The position numbers and the translations under genes were made by a program. The notes beneath the pieces are model-generated. The model made no database searches, was not told the origin of the DNA, and saw nothing but the letters and a program-made list of their open reading frames with translations. A stretch of DNA of 64,000 nucleotides from Ziziphus jujuba (Eukaryota > Streptophyta > Magnoliopsida > Rosales > Rhamnaceae): NCBI RefSeq assembly GCF_031755915.1, contig NC_083388.1:8617001-8681000 (forward strand). The letters are read 5' to 3'. Shown here piece by piece: positions 58,760 to 64,000 of this stretch; the first letter of the stretch is position 1, and the number at the start of each line of letters is the position of its first letter.

Positions 58760-61486
58760 GAATGGATAAAACAACGACCGGTATTTATTCGCAGAAATGA
58801 TAGTAATAGATACGTGATTGACCTCTTATGGTGACCATAAACTTGGTCACAAATAGCAATTTTCACTGACCAAAAATTATTTGGTAGTTAAAAAGGCAGG
58901 GTGGGAAGCTTTCCTGCCTCTTTTTTTTTTTGTGGGAACATGAAGTTTCAACGACCAACCAATGTTGGTGACTCAAAGTATTTATCAGGGACCAACATAT
59001 TGATCACTAATAAAAAAAGCTAAAAAAATTTGTAAGGAAAAATAGCAAATAATGTTATTGCAAGGCATTCCACGACCAAATTATTTTGGGTCATCAAATG
59101 TTATATTTGTGACTGAAATATTGGTCACTAAAGACAATTTAAAATAATAAAAGATAAAAACAAGTTTTATAATAGGTTTACTTTAATGCCGTCAGCGACC
59201 AACTATGTTTGCTGAGTAAATGAAATGGCAGGAAACCATCCGCGTGCTTTTCCATTTTGGCGGGAAGGAGAACCTAGACTAAATGTAAGAAAAAGAAACA
59301 TGAAATTCATAATTTAATGGTTTGAGCTACCATGCCAATGGCTATTAAATAGGTCCAAACGGTGTTAATAATAATATTAATAAAATAATCCACAATGAGC
59401 AAGTTTTTATTTACAAAAATAATTTTTGAAGTTTAAAAATCTTTAGATCTTATACAAAATATTGAAATTTTAATTTTCATATAAAACCATATCTACAAAT
59501 TGAATTAAATGCTTAAAAAAATATTGAAATTTTAATTTTCTTATAAAACCATATCTACAAATTGAATTAAATGCTACAATTTGACTAAAAAAAAGTTTAA
59601 TTAAAAATATCAAAATGATATCCAACAGTAATAAAAAAATTTTAATTTGCAGCAATAAATTATTAAATAGCAACAATAAAAGATTTAGTATCTTACAAAT
59701 GATTTTGAAAATAAAGTTTTTCAATTAATAAGTGATGAAGAGATTTTCTAAAAATTTTCCATTTGAAAATTTTAAAGTAATTGTTCAATTTCTTTTTCCT
59801 TCATTCACTATATTATATTTTTTAAGTAATCATTTTTAAAAAGAAATATTTACTTAAAAAAAAAAAACAGATTTTATAATTTTTTTAGATTTAATTACAT
59901 ATATAGTCACCAACCCTTCTAATTTGTACATAAGTACTTACTTGACATTTTTTTCAATATTCTTGGATGAAATTCGTTATGCACTAATGATAATAGGCAA
60001 TAGAGTTTAGGGTAAAATGATAAGAAAAAAATTTAAAATCAAAGTGTGAATCATGGTATACTCAACCACCTTGTTTAAATTGATGTTTCTTAATAATTCT
60101 ATACTTGATTAAATTTGTGTGAAGTAATTATATTAACCACTGTTCACACATACAATTTTGGTTAACAATTGACACTCTATATATAACTAATAACATTATT
60201 ATATGAATATTTTATATTGAAGCATTTATCATATAAAATATCAAAATTGATTTTTCTTTTAAAAAAAAAACATTAAATGTTTACAACCAAATTGCAAATA
60301 CATCCTTTTTAGGTGAAAAGCTAAAACTAGTGGATGGTTTGATAACTCTCCATATATACCCATAGATCATTTTATTTATTTTTTGTATTTTTGGTTACAA
60401 TCCCCATAAAACCCTATAGATGATAAAATTGCACCGGCCCTATTTCCTTTCTAAAACTCTCTCCAAGAGTTCTTTGGATTGTCTCACCTCTCTAACCTTC
60501 TCGTTGCATCTATGACTGCTTCGATTGGCATCTCTCTCAAGCTCCATCTCCAGTGTGTTTCCGTTCCTAATTTCTCTTTGTGCTTTTTCTTTTCTCTGTT
60601 TCTTCATTTTTCCCTGAGGTTCTCATTCCATGAAATGTAGGTGAAGTATGGGTTAGTTCTTTGTTACGTATGAAAAAGAGTCAACTAGATTTAATGAGCC
60701 AATAAAGGAAGGATTGAAGGATTTATTAGGGATGTGAGAGGAAGCAAATCTGTGCTTGGTAAGAGACATAGAGACATCTATAACTTCTTCTTTTTTTCCC
60801 TCTATGTTTGCTGTGGTGTTTTGTGAGAGATAGGTATATTGAGTGAGAGGAGTCTTTGTTCCTATATGTTATTGGTTTTTAGCAGTGTGGTTGATATTTT
60901 CAAACAATAAAGTTCTAGAAATTTTTCCCACGCGTTAAGAAATAATTGAAATTTTATCTTTTTTCCTATGTTCTTAACATAATGTAATTAGTCTTCATGG
61001 ATTGGAAAGTTCTTAAACTGCTCAGTTGCTTTTGAAAAAAACACAAGCATCGTAATTTGATAGCTTGGGATTTTTTGTTTTTGAGAGATACTGAACCAAA
61101 ATGTAAAAAAATTAAAAAAGAAAAAAAGAAAAAAAGAAAGAAAGGAAAAAAAAAAAAAGGGTAACCGAAAATGGGAAAAAAACTTGAGGTAGAGAAGTAA
61201 ATAAGGTTTTCCAACCGATAAACAAATAAGATAGTTTATGAGCTTTTTACTATATTTTGGTTTTTTGGATTGGGACTTTTAAGAACTTCTAAATTGCTGA
61301 ATGTTGAATATGGAGTCTATAATCTGTCTAGTAATAAACCCATAACATAGCAAAATCTAAATGAATATCAATATATAATATTATTGCATATTGGGAATTG
61401 AATGGACAAATCAAATTAGAATAACACCTGTTGAATATATATAACTAATTGTCTAATTATTATTGATGATCACCTTGCGTCGGTAT
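58760..61486. other. CACTA interior: subterminal region and leader
   Basis: 58800-59210 is rich in GACCAA/TTGGTCAC motifs of the CACTA subterminal type. 59459-59574 is a tandem pair of about 60 bp (ATATTGAAATTTTAATTTTC...). About 60430-60640 is pyrimidine-rich (CTCTCTCC, TTTCTCTTTG) and could be promoter or 5' untranslated sequence of the transposon gene. The remainder is AT-rich and shows no coding motif. Confidence 0.45.
59459..59574. repeat. Tandem duplication of about 60 bp x2
   Basis: Two adjacent units contain AACCATATCTACAAATTG and ATTAAATGCT and differ at one or two bases. Confidence 0.8.
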
Positions 61487-62544
61487 TGATGCGAACCCGC
61501 CCGAGCTCGCACCGATAACTCACTGGGGTACTGATCCGATATGGATGAAGACTGGACCGATCACCAAGGCTCAAGCTAAGAGGTTTAAGGATAACCTTGC
61601 TGCCTTTATCCAGAAAGTAATTCATTCTCAAAAGGGCTTGTCCATACCTGAAGATAAAAGACCTATTTTGAGTATCCAAGTGGTGGAGGCTGAAACATCA
61701 GATACCCATACATCGGACATTTTATATCGGACACCCTTGCCTCGGACATCTGATCTCAGACTTCGAACATCGGAGCCTTGTCTCGGACATCTAACCTCGG
61801 ACTTCTGACATCGGATGTAACTTAGCTCTAACAAACATCAGTTAGCTCGGACAGACATAAATTAGCTCGGACCGACATCAGTTATCTCGGACAGACATAA
61901 GTTAGCTCGGACAGACATAAGTTAGGTCAGACATCAGGCAGACATAAGTTAGCTCGGACATCAGACATAAGTTAGCTTAGTTGTCAAACTAGTCAACTCA
62001 TTTTCTGATTTGCATTTAACTTTTCTTTTTGGGGTTTTTATTTATTTATTTTCTGGACAAATAACTTTAGGAAGGTTTTTATTTTATTCTTTCCATTGTA
62101 AATTAATTAATTTCTAATTTAATATAAAAGAATTAATTAATCAAACTTAGATTAGGAAAGGAAGTATAGTTTCGGCCAACTAGGTTTTTTTATGTGTGTG
62201 GCTGGTTTTTCCTAGGGTTTTTAGGGTTAATTTTGTTTCTTTCAAAGCCTATTTAAAGGTTTATTTTTCAATAAGAATTAACTTTGATTTGATTAAGAAA
62301 ATACTTGTGAGATTAACTATCTCTTTGTTCTTTGAGAACACCTAAAACACCATTAGAGAATTGGTTGTTTTAGCTTGACTTATCAATAGGTTTTCCATCC
62401 CCTATTGTGGCATCGACATTATACTAAGGTTTCTAACCACAGGTTAGTTAGGGGTTGAGGTCCATTCCATTAGAACTTGAACTTAATTGAGATCCGGGCT
62501 AATATAATGCGGGTTTAGGAACAGGTCGTCCTAGGTTCGTATCA
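61487..62544 (+). mobile_element. Solo LTR of family X (X2), uninterrupted
   Basis: Starts TGATGCGAACCC and ends AGGTTCGTATCA. Flanked by GGTAT (61482-61486) and GGCAT (62545-62549), a TSD with one difference. From its second base it has an open frame reading DANPPELAPITHWG, then GPITKAQAKRFKDNL, like the C-terminus of a Gypsy polyprotein. A short-unit array (TTAGCTCGGACAGACATAAG type) at about 61825-61985 is absent from X1. The AATAT target used by Y1 in the other copy is intact here at about 62501-62505. Confidence 0.82.
61825..61985. repeat. Short tandem array in X2
   Basis: About seven irregular 16-20-bp units of the form AGACATAAGTTAGCTCGG, with CATCAGTTA and ATAAATTA variants. The X1 copy lacks the array. 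Confidence 0.75.
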
Positions 62545-62855
62545 GGCATAGTACATAATTTGGGGAGATTGGAATAATGATGGCATCCTCCATCTATATA
62601 GATGTATATACATATATAAATATGTGGGTTTGAGAAATAGAATAAAAAGGGACTATAACATTTCCACAGGATCAGTGGTGATTGCTTCATTTATGCATTA
62701 TACATGTATATATATATATATACGTATAACAAAAGAATTGAATGATTTGTATTATTGACAATATCTATCCCTTAGATATAATATTGATATTATTTTTTAT
62801 GCTTGCAGGATAGTAATATAGGGGAAACAAATATTGCCAAAATATTACTTTAAAT

Positions 62856-64000
62856 ATGCCACCTAAGAGATCAAGATATGTACCAGGAAGAGAGACTTTG
62901 GTTCCTAGGAGGTCTCTTAGGACGACTCCAGTACAAAAAGAGACTTTGGTCCCTAGGAGGACACCATCACAAAGATAAAATTTGGTTCCTAGGAGGTCTC
63001 CTAGGACAACAGCATCATCTAAAAGGACTCCATCACCTATGGAGACACCATCCCCTAGAGGTCGACAACCTATGCAAACACCAGATCATTGCATAACACC
63101 AACGCCTGGTGAGACATCAATACCTAGTGGTCCAGAGTTGTGGAAACACCAATTCCAAACATTACATCGTCTAGAGGTCATTCTATTATAGATCCTATAG
63201 ATGAGAGTACGAAGATACACCTGTATCCACTGGTATGTTGGTAATCTATCATATATGTTTATTAATTGAGAATCTATATTACATAGTATTATTAATTCAC
63301 ATTATATCACTTTGTAGGTCTAACAAGGAAAAATACACGTGGCATTACTCGAGGATTGGAAATCCTTAAGACAATGGCATCCAATACTATACTTCGCGTC
63401 GAAGTAAGCGATGGGGATATGCATGCATATGGTGACCATTGTTCTCCCTTTTCCAATCAGATTGGCATTGCTGTGTGTAACTTTGTTTCACCAAGATTGA
63501 AGGGATGGAAATATGCTTCTGATGATGAAAGGAAAATTGTCTACAAACATATTACTGTGAGTAAAACTTAGACTCATATCATTAATATACCATATCAGTA
63601 TTATAAAAACTAACAAGGTTTTATTTTCTTTCTGTGTATAAGGATCGGTTTGACATTGATCTGAATGATCCTCAATGGATAGAGTTTGTTGAGAGGCATT
63701 GTCGTGATAGGTACAAAAACAATAGGAGTTATTGCAACAATCATTTCAAGCTGTGTAAGATGCAAGGCAAAGACCCATTGCAATGTAGACCAAAAAGACT
63801 ACGAAGTCAAGAAGATTGGGAGTGGTTGTGTGCTCATTTTGAGAGTCCAAAATTTTTGGTGAGTTAGAACTATTTAAACCGTTTCAAACTTTTTTTAAAT
63901 TCATGTATATATCTATATCATATTCTAAACCATTTATTTTATATATGTAGAAACGTTCTAAAGCAAGGTAATGTAATAGGGCTAAAAGGCTATATAATCA
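62856..64000 (+). pseudogene. CACTA-associated transposase protein (Ptta/En/Spm type), partial
   Basis: A first exon-like region begins with ATG at 62856 and encodes basic, Pro/Arg-rich repeats (ETLVPRRSLRTTP, ETLVPRRTPSQ, NLVPRRSPRTTA). A TAA interrupts the second repeat near 62976. Two clear exons follow. 63318-63556 reads TRGITRGLEIL, then CSPFSNQIGIAVCNFVSP and GWKYASDDE. 63643-63858 reads DRFDIDLNDPQWIEFVERH and LRSQEDWEWLCAHFESP. Both have GT-AG borders in matching phase. A last exon starts at 63951 with KRSKAR and meets a TAA at about 63969, where related proteins continue into NRAK...YNH; that continuation is visible after the stop. The domain is the plant transposase associated with CACTA elements. 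Two stops suggest this copy is decaying, although a different splice pattern could avoid the first. Confidence 0.75.

Larger units (their letters stand above)
55501..64000 (+). mobile_element. CACTA (En/Spm) transposon, left end; continues past the window
   Basis: The element starts CACTACAAAAAAAATGGG exactly where SDR copy E exon 2 breaks off. CACTACAAnAAA is the terminal sequence of this superfamily. Short repeated GTGAC/GTCAC and TTGGTCAC/GACCAA motifs at 55521-55560 and again at 58800-59210 fit subterminal repeats. A Ptta/En/Spm-type transposase-domain gene lies at 62856-64000 on the plus strand. Nested insertions are Y3 (55561-58753) and X2 (61487-62544). The other terminus and the TSD are outside the window, so full extent is unknown. 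Confidence 0.8.

Overview
The window is plant nuclear DNA, most likely from a eudicot. It has GT-AG introns, Copia and Gypsy LTR retrotransposons primed by initiator tRNA-Met, a FAR1-type Mutator element (MULE), a CACTA element and very AT-rich intergenic DNA. I cannot name the species. The only host gene that reads as complete is a five-exon short-chain dehydrogenase (SDR) of the tropinone reductase-like family at 16662-18504 on the minus strand. It is one member of a minus-strand tandem array. The other members are damaged: A (256-1578), C (24010-25208), D (47810-47998) and E (52929-55500).

Most of the window is nested transposons, many with target-site duplications (TSDs) I could read directly. 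(1) 4474-13925: a long LTR of family 'Y' (probably a solo LTR) carrying a complete, open Copia element at 5497-11689 (TSD ATTCC). (2) 18750-23645: a second Copia, minus strand, with LTRs that look identical but a broken polyprotein (TSD AGTTT). It lies 245 bp upstream of the intact SDR start codon. (3) 25451-29393: a solo LTR of family 'X' (TSD GAAGG) containing a 2.8-kb solo LTR of family Y (26545-29350, TSD AATAT). (4) 30027-47305: a 17.3-kb MULE with terminal inverted repeats (TIRs) of about 150 bp and a 10-bp TSD. Its FAR1/MULE transposase gene is split by a decayed Gypsy element (32258-37648, TSD TAAGT). (5) 55501 to the right edge: the start of a CACTA (En/Spm) element inserted in an SDR exon. 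It encodes a Ptta/En/Spm-type transposase domain and contains further X and Y sequences.

A segmental duplication links 4064-4473 plus 13926-16935 with 48371-53207. It supplies an empty site for the Y/Copia insertion and, in the other direction, dates a 515-bp hAT-like MITE (48748-49262) as later than the duplication.

The most unusual object is the MULE. Besides the transposase it holds, on the opposite strand, intron-containing fragments of a RAB5/RABF small GTPase gene and of a CDC48/CIP111-like AAA+ ATPase gene, plus a small GRF-type zinc-finger reading frame convergent with the transposase. This looks like a large gene-capturing MULE. I see no bacterial-type operon, CRISPR array, rRNA or tRNA gene. 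Many boundaries come from reading repeats by eye, and family names are from remembered motifs without any database search.
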